43,500 nucleotides of DNA from DAONFI01 sp035403485 (GTDB lineage: Bacteria > Planctomycetota > Phycisphaerae > SM23-33): the NCBI GenBank assembly GCA_964536835.1, contig CAZIAZ010000026.1, positions 1-43,500 of the forward strand. Direction: 5' to 3'. Below are positions 25,337 through 33,013 of this stretch, in pieces. The position numbers and the translations under genes are program-made. The first letter of the stretch is position 1. The number at the start of each line of letters is the position of its first letter. The notes below the pieces were generated by a model, which saw only the letters and a list, made by a program, of their open reading frames with translations, searched no databases and was not told where the DNA came from.

Positions 25337-26767
25337 ATGCGGAAGTATCCTTTGTGCGACACGGCAATATATATCTGTATCGCAGCGATGATATCGGCGA
25401 CATTACCTGCACGGACTCTCGCCGACGGCAATCCGCTGGATATCGTCAAAAAACTGATTTCAGACAAATCAGAAAAAACATCGCCATCCGACAAATCCGA
25501 ATCAAACGCCAAAATACCCTCCGAACCTTCGAGATTGGGTGAATTCTGCGTCATAAGCGGTTATGACGGCTCATTGCGGACCGGCCGATGCAACGGAGCT
25601 GTCGGCGGCGGTTTGTTTATTGCGCCAACCAGCGCTTTGGGCGACAAAATAACGCAAGGCATGGTCATATATAAGGGCCAAATATATCCGGTAAACGCCG
25701 TTTACAAAGATTCCGATTACGGCGTAACGGTGCTTTTCGCCGACGCCGATGCCTGCGGAAAATCGATGACTATGGGGAAATTTCCCGAAGCAGGCTCTAA
25801 ACTGCTGGTTAACTCACAGACGAAATTTATCGGGGAAGTGCGAGATATTTACGGCATCGGCGCAATGCGGGCCATACAGCTCTCCGGTGAGGTCGACGAG
25901 GAAAATTTCGTCGGCTGCGAGGTCTACGACGCCAGAGGCAGAGTAGTCGGAATCGTAACCAGTTGCGAAGTGGTTTACGACAAGAACAAGCGAGCCGACA
26001 TATGCTACATTCTGCCTTCGTCGTGCATGAATCAAATGGCGAATGACGCCTTTAAAAATAAGGTTTCACTCCAAAAGCCGGCTGAAAACATACTGTCAAA
26101 AATCACGTCTGCACAGTTTCAATCGTATTCGCAAGCCAGGCAGATGCTGTACCTTCGGCGTTATCCGCAAGCGATAAAACTGCTGCGTAAACTTCTGAAT
26201 TCCAAACCCGTCAGCGCCTACGCCTACCGGCAGTTGGGCGACATGTATTTCGAGCAACACGACTTCCCCAGAGCCGCAGAGTGCTACAAAAACGCCATAG
26301 ATATTCAGCCGTCATTGCTGGCGTGTTACCCGCAAATGGCGCAGGCGATGGGCAAAACCGGCCAGCCGGCTAAAGCGCTCGACATACTCCTGAAGTGCTC
26401 CAAAAGCATCATGGGCGACGAAATGAAGCAGACGTTCGCCGAATCGTTCAGGCTTGTGGGCCTTGACCTCATCAGGTCGAAACTGCCGCAAAAGGCTGTC
26501 GTCGCCCTGCAGAATGCCGACCGTCTTGAACCAGGCAACGCTGAAATATGTTTCGCTCTCGCCGAGGCCCTCATGGATGAAGACCAGCTTCTCCAGGCGA
26601 GGGATTATTATGTCCGGTTCGTCAAGCTCGCCGGCCCGGCCTGGCGCGAGTATACGCTCTCAAGTCAATCCGGCGGCGATGCAGTCATGGACCCGCGCGT
26701 GCTTCGCGCACAACGACGAATAAACGAAATAGACTACAAAATCAGAATGCGGGAAACACAGAAATAA
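25337..26767 (+). CDS. Exported protease-like (catalytically dead) and TPR-repeat protein
   Basis: 476 residues. A signal peptide (about 1-29) is followed by a low-complexity S/K/D linker, then a trypsin/HtrA-like beta-barrel region (about 70-240) with VGGGLFIAP and YKDSDYGVTVLFAD. Where an active enzyme would have GNSGGP it reads NFVGCEVYDARGRVVGIV, and no AAH motif is present, so protease activity is unlikely. Residues about 265-440 hold TPR-type repeats (YPQAIKLLRKLL; AYRQLGDMYFEQHDFPRAAECYKNAI; KALDILLKC; EICFALAEALMDEDQLLQARDYY). Such pairs usually act as periplasmic scaffolds. GAGGTG lies five bases before the ATG. It converges on the AraC gene with an 8-base gap. Confidence 0.65.
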   Translation: MRKYPLCDTAIYICIAAMISATLPARTLADGNPLDIVKKLISDKSEKTSPSDKSESNAKIPSEPSRLGEFCVISGYDGSLRTGRCNGAVGGGLFIAPTSALGDKITQGMVIYKGQIYPVNAVYKDSDYGVTVLFADADACGKSMTMGKFPEAGSKLLVNSQTKFIGEVRDIYGIGAMRAIQLSGEVDEENFVGCEVYDARGRVVGIVTSCEVVYDKNKRADICYILPSSCMNQMANDAFKNKVSLQKPAENILSKITSAQFQSYSQARQMLYLRRYPQAIKLLRKLLNSKPVSAYAYRQLGDMYFEQHDFPRAAECYKNAIDIQPSLLACYPQMAQAMGKTGQPAKALDILLKCSKSIMGDEMKQTFAESFRLVGLDLIRSKLPQKAVVALQNADRLEPGNAEICFALAEALMDEDQLLQARDYYVRFVKLAGPAWREYTLSSQSGGDAVMDPRVLRAQRRINEIDYKIRMRETQK

Positions 26768-26775
26768 TCCGGAAA

Positions 26776-27546
26776 TCAGCCGTTCACATTTATCCTCAAA
26801 AACTTCCGGCGATACGCTTTGGGCGTCATGCCGATGAGTTTCGTAAAATATCGCGTAAAGGCGCTATGGTCGTAAAAGCCGGTTCTGTTGGCTATTTCCG
26901 ATATAGTCCGCTGGGTCTCGACAAGTTCACGGCAGGCTTCGAGCAGTTTCATTCGCATGATGTACCGGCCGGGTGAAATATTGAAAATCTTCTTGAATCG
27001 CCGCTCGAACTGGCTGACGGAGAGACACGCCTTATGCGCAAGCTGCCCGATTGGTATGTTCGCAAAAAGATTGCGGCGGATATGTTCCACCACGGGAGCC
27101 ATGGTTTCAAACGGCCGCCAGCTATGCGGCGAACGACGCAGGTCGCGCGTATAACCGGCAAGCCCGATGATTTTGCCCGTCGTTGAGATAAGCGGCATTT
27201 TCGTGGTAAGAAACCAGTTGAATTCGCCTCGCCGGTTTTTTACAAGTTCCACCTTGTTTACTATGTGAATGCCTTTTTCAAGCACCTTGCGGTCATCGTT
27301 AACGTATTCCTGCGCAAGCTCATGCGGGAAGAAATCGAAATCGGTTCGGCCGAAAACCTGCGAAAATTCGTCGCAGCCGCATTGCTCTATCATGATATCG
27401 TTGACGTGAATGAACCTGCCCTGCCGATTCTTGACAAAAAAATAGACGTCCGGCAGATAGGCGAACAACTCGATAAAAGGCGTTGCATCCCGCAATTTAT
27501 CAAGAAATCCCGGCAAAATACCATTTTCAGCGTTTTTGTTCAACAT
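26776..27546 (-). CDS. AraC-family regulator with N-terminal PAS domain
   Basis: 256 residues. The N-terminal half is a PAS fold (LPDVYFFVKNRQGRFIHVND, then GRTDFDFFPHELAQEY and the PAC-like KNRRGEFNWFLTTKMPLI). The C-terminal half is an AraC DNA-binding domain with two helix-turn-helix motifs (IPIGQLAHKACLSVSQFERRFKKIFNISPGRYI and ISEIANRTGFYDHSAFTRYFTKLIGMTPKAYRR). The frame extends upstream, but a promoter (27583-27612) would start transcripts near 27575, so the ATG at 27546, preceded by GGAGG, is preferred. It is divergent from the Gfo/Idh/MocA-isomerase operon, which it probably controls in response to a small ligand. Confidence 0.85.
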   Translation of the reverse strand: MLNKNAENGILPGFLDKLRDATPFIELFAYLPDVYFFVKNRQGRFIHVNDIMIEQCGCDEFSQVFGRTDFDFFPHELAQEYVNDDRKVLEKGIHIVNKVELVKNRRGEFNWFLTTKMPLISTTGKIIGLAGYTRDLRRSPHSWRPFETMAPVVEHIRRNLFANIPIGQLAHKACLSVSQFERRFKKIFNISPGRYIMRMKLLEACRELVETQRTISEIANRTGFYDHSAFTRYFTKLIGMTPKAYRRKFLRINVNG

Positions 27547-27582
27547 CGGCAGGCAATAGCCTCCAACAATAATAATGCGCAT

Positions 27583-27612
27583 ATTATACAAGAATTTGCG
27601 TAGTTTTTGCAA
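27583..27612 (-). promoter_or_regulatory. Candidate promoter of the PAS-AraC regulator
   Basis: Minus-strand TTGCAA and a perfect TATAAT are 18 bp apart. The -10 box lies just after the out-competed TTG start and before the ATG at 27546, deciding the start codon. Confidence 0.6.
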
Positions 27613-27683
27613 TCATCAATCAGCCTTTGCGGATATTATTAATAAGAAGCAAATTTTTACCGGTTAAATTTTAATTTAAAATT

Positions 27684-27705
27684 CTGGTTTTAATTTTTAA
27701 AAACC
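27684..27705. promoter_or_regulatory. Imperfect palindrome upstream of the sugar operon
   Basis: CTGGTTTTAA and TTAAAAACCG form an inverted repeat around TTT, about 10 bases before the AAGGAG ribosome site at 27713, in a very AT-rich intergenic region. It is a candidate operator for the divergent AraC regulator. Confidence 0.3.
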
Positions 27706-27726
27706 GTTGCACAAGGAGAAGAAGTC

Positions 27727-28890
27727 ATGAGCAGAAAATTACGTATGGGTATGGTTGGCGGCGGGCCAGGCGCGTTCATCGGCGGCGTCCATCGCAAAGC
27801 CGCCGCAATCGACGGCAAAATAGAACTCGTCGCCGGCGCATTTGACATCGACCCGGCCAAAAGCATGGCTATGGGCAGGGAACTCTGCCTCGACTCCTCG
27901 CGAGTTTATAGCGATTTCAGGGAAATGATTGCCAAAGAAACCGCACTGCCGGCTGAGCGACGCATAGATTTCGTTGCCGTCACCACTCCGAACAACTGGC
28001 ATTTCCCGATTGCCAAAGCCTTCCTTGAAGCCGGTTTTAACGTCATGTGCGAAAAACCCATGACCATGACCCTCGCGGAAGCCGAAGAACTCGAGCAAGT
28101 CGTCAAGCGCAGCGGCAAGGTTTTCGGACTGATGCACAACTATCCGGCATATCCGATGGTCAAGCTGGCGCGCGACATGGTGAAATCCGGCCGACTCGGC
28201 GAAATACGCAAGGTAGTCGTGCAATACGCACAGGGCTGGCTGGCCAGGGCTATCGAAAAACAGGGCCAGATGCAGGCGTCGTGGCGTACCGATCCCAAGC
28301 AGAGCGGCGCCGGCGGCTGCGTGGGCGACATCGGCACGCATGCGGAGAATCTCGCAGAATACGTCACGGGCCTGCGGATAACGGACATCTGCGCGGAGAC
28401 GACGTCATTCATACCCGGCCGGCCGCTCGACGACGACGTCAACGTACTGCTTAAATTCAACAACGGCGCCAAGGGCATACTGCACGCCAGCCAGATATCC
28501 ATCGGCGAAGAGAATGGCCTGCGGATATGGGTCTACGGCTCAGACGCAGCCATTGAATGGTATCAGGAACAGCCCAACCATCTCACTTTCAAACCGCTGG
28601 ACAAGCCCGTTGAGATATGGAGTCGCGGTAACGGTTACGTCGGCGAAATCAGTCCCGCGGCAGCGCGCGGCACGAGAGTACCGGCTGGCCACCCGGAAGG
28701 TTTCCTCGAAGCGTTTGCGAACAATTATTCAAACTTCGCAGACACGATTCTGTCCAAAGCCGCCGGCAAAGAACCGGATGCCCTCATGAACGACTTTCCA
28801 CAGGTTGCCGACGGCGTACGCGGTATGGCGTTCATCGAAGCCGTCGTCAAGTCGGCTAAAAGCGACAGGAAGTGGACAAAATTCGAATGA
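27727..28890 (+). CDS. Gfo/Idh/MocA family oxidoreductase
   Basis: 387 residues. The N-terminal Rossmann domain starts RMGMVGGGPGAFIGGVH and ends with the conserved CEKPM (Glu109-Lys110-Pro111). The C-terminal alpha/beta domain has GCVGDIGTHAENLAEYVTG, with the Asp and His of the catalytic D..xxH motif. Family members oxidise or reduce hydroxyls of sugars, inositols and sugar acids with NAD(P). AAGGAG lies upstream of the ATG. It forms an operon with the isomerase at 28979, a pairing typical of oxidation-isomerisation catabolism in Planctomycetota. The substrate is unknown. Confidence 0.88.
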   Translation: MSRKLRMGMVGGGPGAFIGGVHRKAAAIDGKIELVAGAFDIDPAKSMAMGRELCLDSSRVYSDFREMIAKETALPAERRIDFVAVTTPNNWHFPIAKAFLEAGFNVMCEKPMTMTLAEAEELEQVVKRSGKVFGLMHNYPAYPMVKLARDMVKSGRLGEIRKVVVQYAQGWLARAIEKQGQMQASWRTDPKQSGAGGCVGDIGTHAENLAEYVTGLRITDICAETTSFIPGRPLDDDVNVLLKFNNGAKGILHASQISIGEENGLRIWVYGSDAAIEWYQEQPNHLTFKPLDKPVEIWSRGNGYVGEISPAAARGTRVPAGHPEGFLEAFANNYSNFADTILSKAAGKEPDALMNDFPQVADGVRGMAFIEAVVKSAKSDRKWTKFE

Positions 28891-28978
28891 ACGGCTATAT
28901 TCTCCTGGTAGCCATGATTTTTTGAGGCGATTGGTTTTTTTTTTTAAAACTGCGAATGCCGTATTTGAGGTAAGAGAC

Positions 28979-29971
28979 ATGTCAAGAAAAGTGACGATAT
29001 TTACGGGCCAATGGGCGGATTTGGGATTGGAAGCGTTGTGCCGGAAAGCTGCGGCATTCGGTTACGACGGCCTTGAACTCGCCTGCTGGGGCGACCACTT
29101 TGAAGTCGACAAAGCCGACGCCTCCTACTGTGCCGAAAAACGCGAACTGCTCAAAAAATACGGGCTGAACGTTTTTGCGATTTCCGCACATCTCGTCGGC
29201 CAAGCCGTCTGCGACAATATCGACGAACGTCACCAAGCCATTCTGCCGGCTTACATCTGGGGCGACGGCAAACCCGAAGGCGTTCGCCAGCGGGCCGCCG
29301 AAGAACTCGTCCGCACCGCAAAAGCCGCCAAAACTCTCGGCGTTGACGTGGTCAACGGCTTTACCGGCAGCAGCATATGGCCGCTGCTCTATTCATTTCC
29401 GCCAGTGTCGCCCAAAATGATAGCCGCCGGCTATGCCGATTTCGCCAAACGTTTCAAACCGATTCTCGATGAATTCCAGAAACTCGGCGTAAAATTCGCA
29501 CTCGAAGTGCATCCCACGGAAATAGCCTTCGACATCGTCAGCGCCCAGCGTGCGATTGACGCACTCGACGGCCATCCCGCGTTCGGCTTCAATTACGACC
29601 CAAGCCACATGGGCTATCAGGGCGTCGATTACGTGGAATTCATTTACAGATTTGCCCCAAAAATTTTCCACGTGCACATGAAAGACGTCGGCTGGAGTGA
29701 CAAACCGACGCAGGCCGGCGTATTCGGCGGGCATCTCGATTTCGGCGACAGACGGCGATACTGGGATTTCCGTTCCCCAGGCAGAGGCAGAATAGATTTC
29801 GAGGAAATCATCCGCGCACTGAATCGCATCAACTACGAAGGGCCGTTGTCGGTAGAATGGGAAGACGGCGGCATGAATCGCGAACACGGCGCAAAAGAAG
29901 CCTGCGAATTCGTCAGACGCGTCGATTTCGCCCCATCCAACGTCGCGTTCGACGCTGCCTTCGATAAATGA
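28979..29971 (+). CDS. Sugar phosphate isomerase/epimerase (xylose-isomerase-like TIM barrel)
   Basis: 330 residues of the AP_endonuc_2 barrel. Metal-site blocks are GYDGLELACWGDHFE near the start, LEVHPTEIAFD, NYDPSHMGYQG, KIFHVHMKDV and SVEWEDGGM near the end, giving the usual Glu-Asp-His-Glu set. The frame runs open upstream to 28805 over the previous gene, but the ATG at 28979 has GAGG upstream and starts at the family's N-terminus (SRKVTIFTGQW). It is 88 bases after the dehydrogenase, followed by a terminator. It probably isomerises the product of its operon partner. Confidence 0.88.
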   Translation: MSRKVTIFTGQWADLGLEALCRKAAAFGYDGLELACWGDHFEVDKADASYCAEKRELLKKYGLNVFAISAHLVGQAVCDNIDERHQAILPAYIWGDGKPEGVRQRAAEELVRTAKAAKTLGVDVVNGFTGSSIWPLLYSFPPVSPKMIAAGYADFAKRFKPILDEFQKLGVKFALEVHPTEIAFDIVSAQRAIDALDGHPAFGFNYDPSHMGYQGVDYVEFIYRFAPKIFHVHMKDVGWSDKPTQAGVFGGHLDFGDRRRYWDFRSPGRGRIDFEEIIRALNRINYEGPLSVEWEDGGMNREHGAKEACEFVRRVDFAPSNVAFDAAFDK

Positions 29972-29986
29972 CAGAAAATGACAGAC

Positions 29987-30008
29987 AAAACCAACTGGTT
30001 TTTTTTTA
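29987..30008 (+). terminator. Intrinsic terminator after the dehydrogenase-isomerase operon
   Basis: AAAACC-AACT-GGTTTT runs directly into a T-tract. The stem is short and AT-rich, but the position, 16 bases after the stop, is right. Confidence 0.55.
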
Positions 30009-30035
30009 ATGGACAGAATTTTCGACGTTGAAAAA

Positions 30036-30110
30036 GGTTTCCGATGCAAATGCCGCCAGCAGTAGCCGCAACCAGCAGGATGACTGCAGGTCAGCTTTAG
30101 CATGCTCTTA
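30036..30110. repeat. Dispersed repeat, copy 2 (half element)
   Basis: This stretch starts GGTTTCCGATGCA and ends CATGCTCT, the same start, order and spacing (75 against 78 bp) as half of the element at 3584-3744 read on its minus strand. The middle is diverged. The left half of the element is missing. It lies 5 bases beyond the stop of the gene at 30116. Confidence 0.55.
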
Positions 30111-30115
30111 GTTCA

Positions 30116-31177
30116 TTAAAATACTTTTTCGATAGCGCCGGTTTTGAGTGACTTATAAAAGGCATCCACCACTTTCACGTCTTTGATGATGTCGTCAACA
30201 GTAATCATGGGCTGGCGATTCTCGTTGACGGCTGCGGCAAAATCTTTCAGCCACGTCCAGGCCATTTCGCCGCAATAGCCTGGTATGTCTTTGCTTTCGA
30301 CGTGAATTCGCCGGCTTTGACTTTCGGGTTTTTCATGGCTGCTGACCAGCAGAAACTCGTCGTGCACGCCCTGCCAGGCCGGCTCCCACGACACATTGCC
30401 GTCATTGCCACGCATTGAAACGTAAATATCGCGTTTCCCGGGATAGCTGTCCAACAGTGAATAACTTATGTCCAGAATCGCCGTCGCACCGTCTTCAAAA
30501 GTCAGTACCGCCTGGGAGTTGTCCTCTATGTCCCGCTGCGGGCCGCCGGAGATTCTGGATACTGCCCCGCATATGCTCACAACTTCTTTTCCCGTCATCC
30601 AACGGAAATAATCCACCCAGTGCACGCCGAGATTCCACATCGGCCCGCCGCCTTCAGAGGCTTTCAGAGTCCAGGCGGAATTGTCGCGTATGTATCGGTG
30701 AGCCATGCCGGCGTTAAGTCTGGCTTCCATCGCCCTGATTTCACCGATAAGGCCGCCGACAACGGCTTTCCTGATTTGTCCGCTCACTGGATGAGTCCGC
30801 CAGCAATACGGCGAACTTATTTTGATGTTCGGATATTTTTTTGCAGTTTCTGCAATCTGTTCCGCACCAGCCAGCGTGGCGGCGCATGGTTTTTCAACTA
30901 TGACGTGCTTGCCGGCGGCTGCGGCAAGTTCAACAGCCTTCGGCATTTCACTGTGCGGCAACCATATGATTACGACGTCTATGTCGTCACGCTCAAGAAT
31001 TTTTCGATAATCGTCATATGCGTCGAGCCGGAAAAATTCATTTTCCGACGCAAGAAATTTCCCGTCGCTTTCTGCTATCGCCCTGGGTTCATATTCGGGC
31101 AGATTCTTCCAGAGAGGATGATACCAGCGAGGATGCTGATGATGTAAACCGATAATTCCAAGTCCAAGCGATTTCAT
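30116..31177 (-). CDS. Gfo/Idh/MocA family oxidoreductase
   Basis: 353 residues. The C-terminal domain has GGGPMWNLGVHWVDYFRWMTGKE, with the catalytic-region histidine, and the N-terminal domain has VIVEKPCAAT (Glu95-Lys96-Pro97). The nucleotide-binding loop is unusual: the expected GxGxxG reads GIIGLHHQHPR, so cofactor binding may differ from its paralogues. GGAACGGAAAC precedes the ATG. It lies 17 bases after the TetR gene and is in the same operon, so it is probably autoregulated with it. Confidence 0.85.
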   Translation of the reverse strand: MKSLGLGIIGLHHQHPRWYHPLWKNLPEYEPRAIAESDGKFLASENEFFRLDAYDDYRKILERDDIDVVIIWLPHSEMPKAVELAAAAGKHVIVEKPCAATLAGAEQIAETAKKYPNIKISSPYCWRTHPVSGQIRKAVVGGLIGEIRAMEARLNAGMAHRYIRDNSAWTLKASEGGGPMWNLGVHWVDYFRWMTGKEVVSICGAVSRISGGPQRDIEDNSQAVLTFEDGATAILDISYSLLDSYPGKRDIYVSMRGNDGNVSWEPAWQGVHDEFLLVSSHEKPESQSRRIHVESKDIPGYCGEMAWTWLKDFAAAVNENRQPMITVDDIIKDVKVVDAFYKSLKTGAIEKVF

Positions 31178-31194
31178 GTTTCCGTTCCGTATAA

Positions 31195-31857
31195 TTATTG
31201 TGAGTCCGGTTTTTCTGCCGTAATCCCATATAACAGCAGAGCCACAACGTTTTTTATCCGCTTATCCAGATTCGACAGCGATGTCGTGTTGTTCTCCAAA
31301 AGCTGGCACATGGTGTACCTGTTTGAAAAATAGAAAAAACACAACGAAAATATACTTATCAGCAGGTCGGCCACGTCGATATCATTGCGAAACCGCTTCG
31401 CATCCTGGCCCTTCTGCAACGCCAGCCGCAAAGCAGTAATTATCGGAGCCTTCTTGTCCTGAAGATTCATCTCCCTGGCAGCCTGGGCGTCATTTAGATT
31501 TTCAAAACACAGCATCCGCACAAAATCAGGATGCTCATCCAGAAACCTGTAATACCTGCGAACCAGCGTCTCCAAAAGCTCATCAGCCGGCAGCAGCATG
31601 GCGCTAAGTTCTATTTCAAGCGAAAAGAAACTTTCATAAACCTGATACAGCGCGGCTTTGTACAACAGTTCCTTGCTTCCGAAATAGTGATATGTCAGCC
31701 GCTTGTTAAGGCCGGCAAGCGCAGATATCTCGTCAACAGTCGCAGCACCCGGGCCTTTTCTGGCAAAAACCTCTATGGCGGCATTCAGCAGACGCTGCTT
31801 GCTGGCCTGGGCGTTCCGTTTACCTTTATTACCCTTCGGTTCAGTTTTAGTGTTCAT
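31195..31857 (-). CDS. TetR-family transcriptional regulator
   Basis: 220 residues. The N-terminal helix-turn-helix reads RLLNAAIEVFARKGPGAATVDEISALAGLNKRLTYHYFGSKELLY, which is unmistakably TetR. The C-terminal part is a helical ligand-binding domain. A TTG at 31881 would add eight residues; the ATG at 31857 is preferred and has only a weak CAGG before it. An inverted repeat next to the -10 box (31897-31918) is the likely operator. It is divergent from the catabolic cluster at 32005 and upstream of the Gfo/Idh/MocA gene, so it probably represses both until an inducer appears. Confidence 0.88.
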   Translation of the reverse strand: MNTKTEPKGNKGKRNAQASKQRLLNAAIEVFARKGPGAATVDEISALAGLNKRLTYHYFGSKELLYKAALYQVYESFFSLEIELSAMLLPADELLETLVRRYYRFLDEHPDFVRMLCFENLNDAQAAREMNLQDKKAPIITALRLALQKGQDAKRFRNDIDVADLLISIFSLCFFYFSNRYTMCQLLENNTTSLSNLDKRIKNVVALLLYGITAEKPDSQ

Positions 31858-31896
31858 GCCTGTTTTATAGCATTTATGCAAACAAATGTCATCAGA

Positions 31897-31918
31897 ATTA
31901 TAGTAACCGATTAGTTAC
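31897..31918. promoter_or_regulatory. TetR -10 box with adjacent palindromic operator
   Basis: GTAAC-CGATTA-GTTAC (31903-31918) is a perfect 5-bp inverted repeat directly beside a minus-strand TATAAT (31897-31902). A repressor bound here would block transcription of the TetR gene and, from a site about 90 bp upstream of the GTG at 32005, could also affect the divergent cluster. Confidence 0.5.
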
Positions 31919-32004
31919 AATTAATCAACAAAAATTTAATTATGCTCTTGAAAAAGAGAAAACTTGGGATATCCTTTAATTATGCATGAACAGGAGTATT
32001 TCCA

Positions 32005-33009
32005 GTGGCAAATATAAAAGTTGTCGTTACCGATTACATTGAAACCGACATGGATTGGGAAGCGGCGGAAATGGCCAATCGCGGCGTCAGATTTGAGGCG
32101 TATCAGCTCAAGCAGGCCGGCGAAGATGAAGTTCTCGCCAAAACGCGCGATGCCGACGTTGTAGTCGTGAATATGGTCAAAATAACGCCTGCCATCATAA
32201 ACGGATGGGAAAAATGCCGGCTTGTCATACGTCACGGAGCCGGTTACGACAACGTTAACGTGCCGGCACTGACACAAAAGGGAATCGTCCTGGAATACAT
32301 GCCCGACTATTGCGAGCATGAAGTGGCGGAACACGCCATAGCGCTCATGTTCGCCTGTGCCCGCAAAGTCGTCTGGAGCAGGAAAGTGCTGGACGACTCC
32401 GTAGTACGCGGGGAATGGGATTTCGCACCGATAATACCGATGCACAGAATTGACGGCTCGACGGTTGGAATCATCGGCTGCGGCCGAATAGGCGGGCTGG
32501 TTTATAAAAAACTCAAACATTTCGGCGTAAAATTCCTGATATGCGACCCATATCTCAAGGAGGCCCGCAGAAAAGCCCTCGGAATCGAAACCGTAGACAT
32601 CGAAACGGTATGCCGGAACAGCGATTTCATCACGATACACACGCCGCTTAACGATGACACTCATCACATCATCAACGCACGCGTTCTTTCGATGATGAAG
32701 CCGTCCGCCTATTTCATAAATACTTCACGCGGCGGCATGGTCGACCACGACGCGCTTGCCGAGGCATTGCGAAATCATACCATCGCCGGCGCAGCTATCG
32801 ACGTTTTCGTAAAAGAGCCGCCCAAGCCGGATTTTCCGCTGCTTGGGCTGGATAATGTCATAATCACGCCGCATCTCAGCTGGTACAGCGTGGATGCGGA
32901 ACGCGCGATACGTGAAAAAATAGTTCAGGCTATCGACATGTTCATCGACGGGAGCGGGCCGAGGATTCCGGTCAATCCCGACGCTGTTAAAAATCGGAAG
33001 AAGGTTTAA
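32005..33009 (+). CDS. D-2-hydroxyacid dehydrogenase (NAD-dependent)
   Basis: 334 residues, starting at GTG with AGGAG about eight bases upstream. It has the two-domain architecture of phosphoglycerate dehydrogenase and formate dehydrogenase relatives. NAD-binding GIIGCGRIGG (156-164), catalytic Arg242 in NTSRGGMV, Glu271 in FVKEPP and His290 in TPHLSW are all present. It interconverts a 2-keto acid and its D-2-hydroxy acid. First gene of a 10-gene co-directional set (next start 4 bases on), controlled from the intergenic region shared with the TetR gene. Glyoxylate/hydroxypyruvate or a sugar-derived keto acid are plausible substrates. Confidence 0.9.
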   Translation: MANIKVVVTDYIETDMDWEAAEMANRGVRFEAYQLKQAGEDEVLAKTRDADVVVVNMVKITPAIINGWEKCRLVIRHGAGYDNVNVPALTQKGIVLEYMPDYCEHEVAEHAIALMFACARKVVWSRKVLDDSVVRGEWDFAPIIPMHRIDGSTVGIIGCGRIGGLVYKKLKHFGVKFLICDPYLKEARRKALGIETVDIETVCRNSDFITIHTPLNDDTHHIINARVLSMMKPSAYFINTSRGGMVDHDALAEALRNHTIAGAAIDVFVKEPPKPDFPLLGLDNVIITPHLSWYSVDAERAIREKIVQAIDMFIDGSGPRIPVNPDAVKNRKKV

Positions 33010-33013
33010 AAAA

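Noticed and set aside
28805..28978. N-terminal extension of the isomerase at 28979
   Set aside because: It overlaps the upstream dehydrogenase in another frame and is not family-like; the ATG at 28979 has its own GAGG site.
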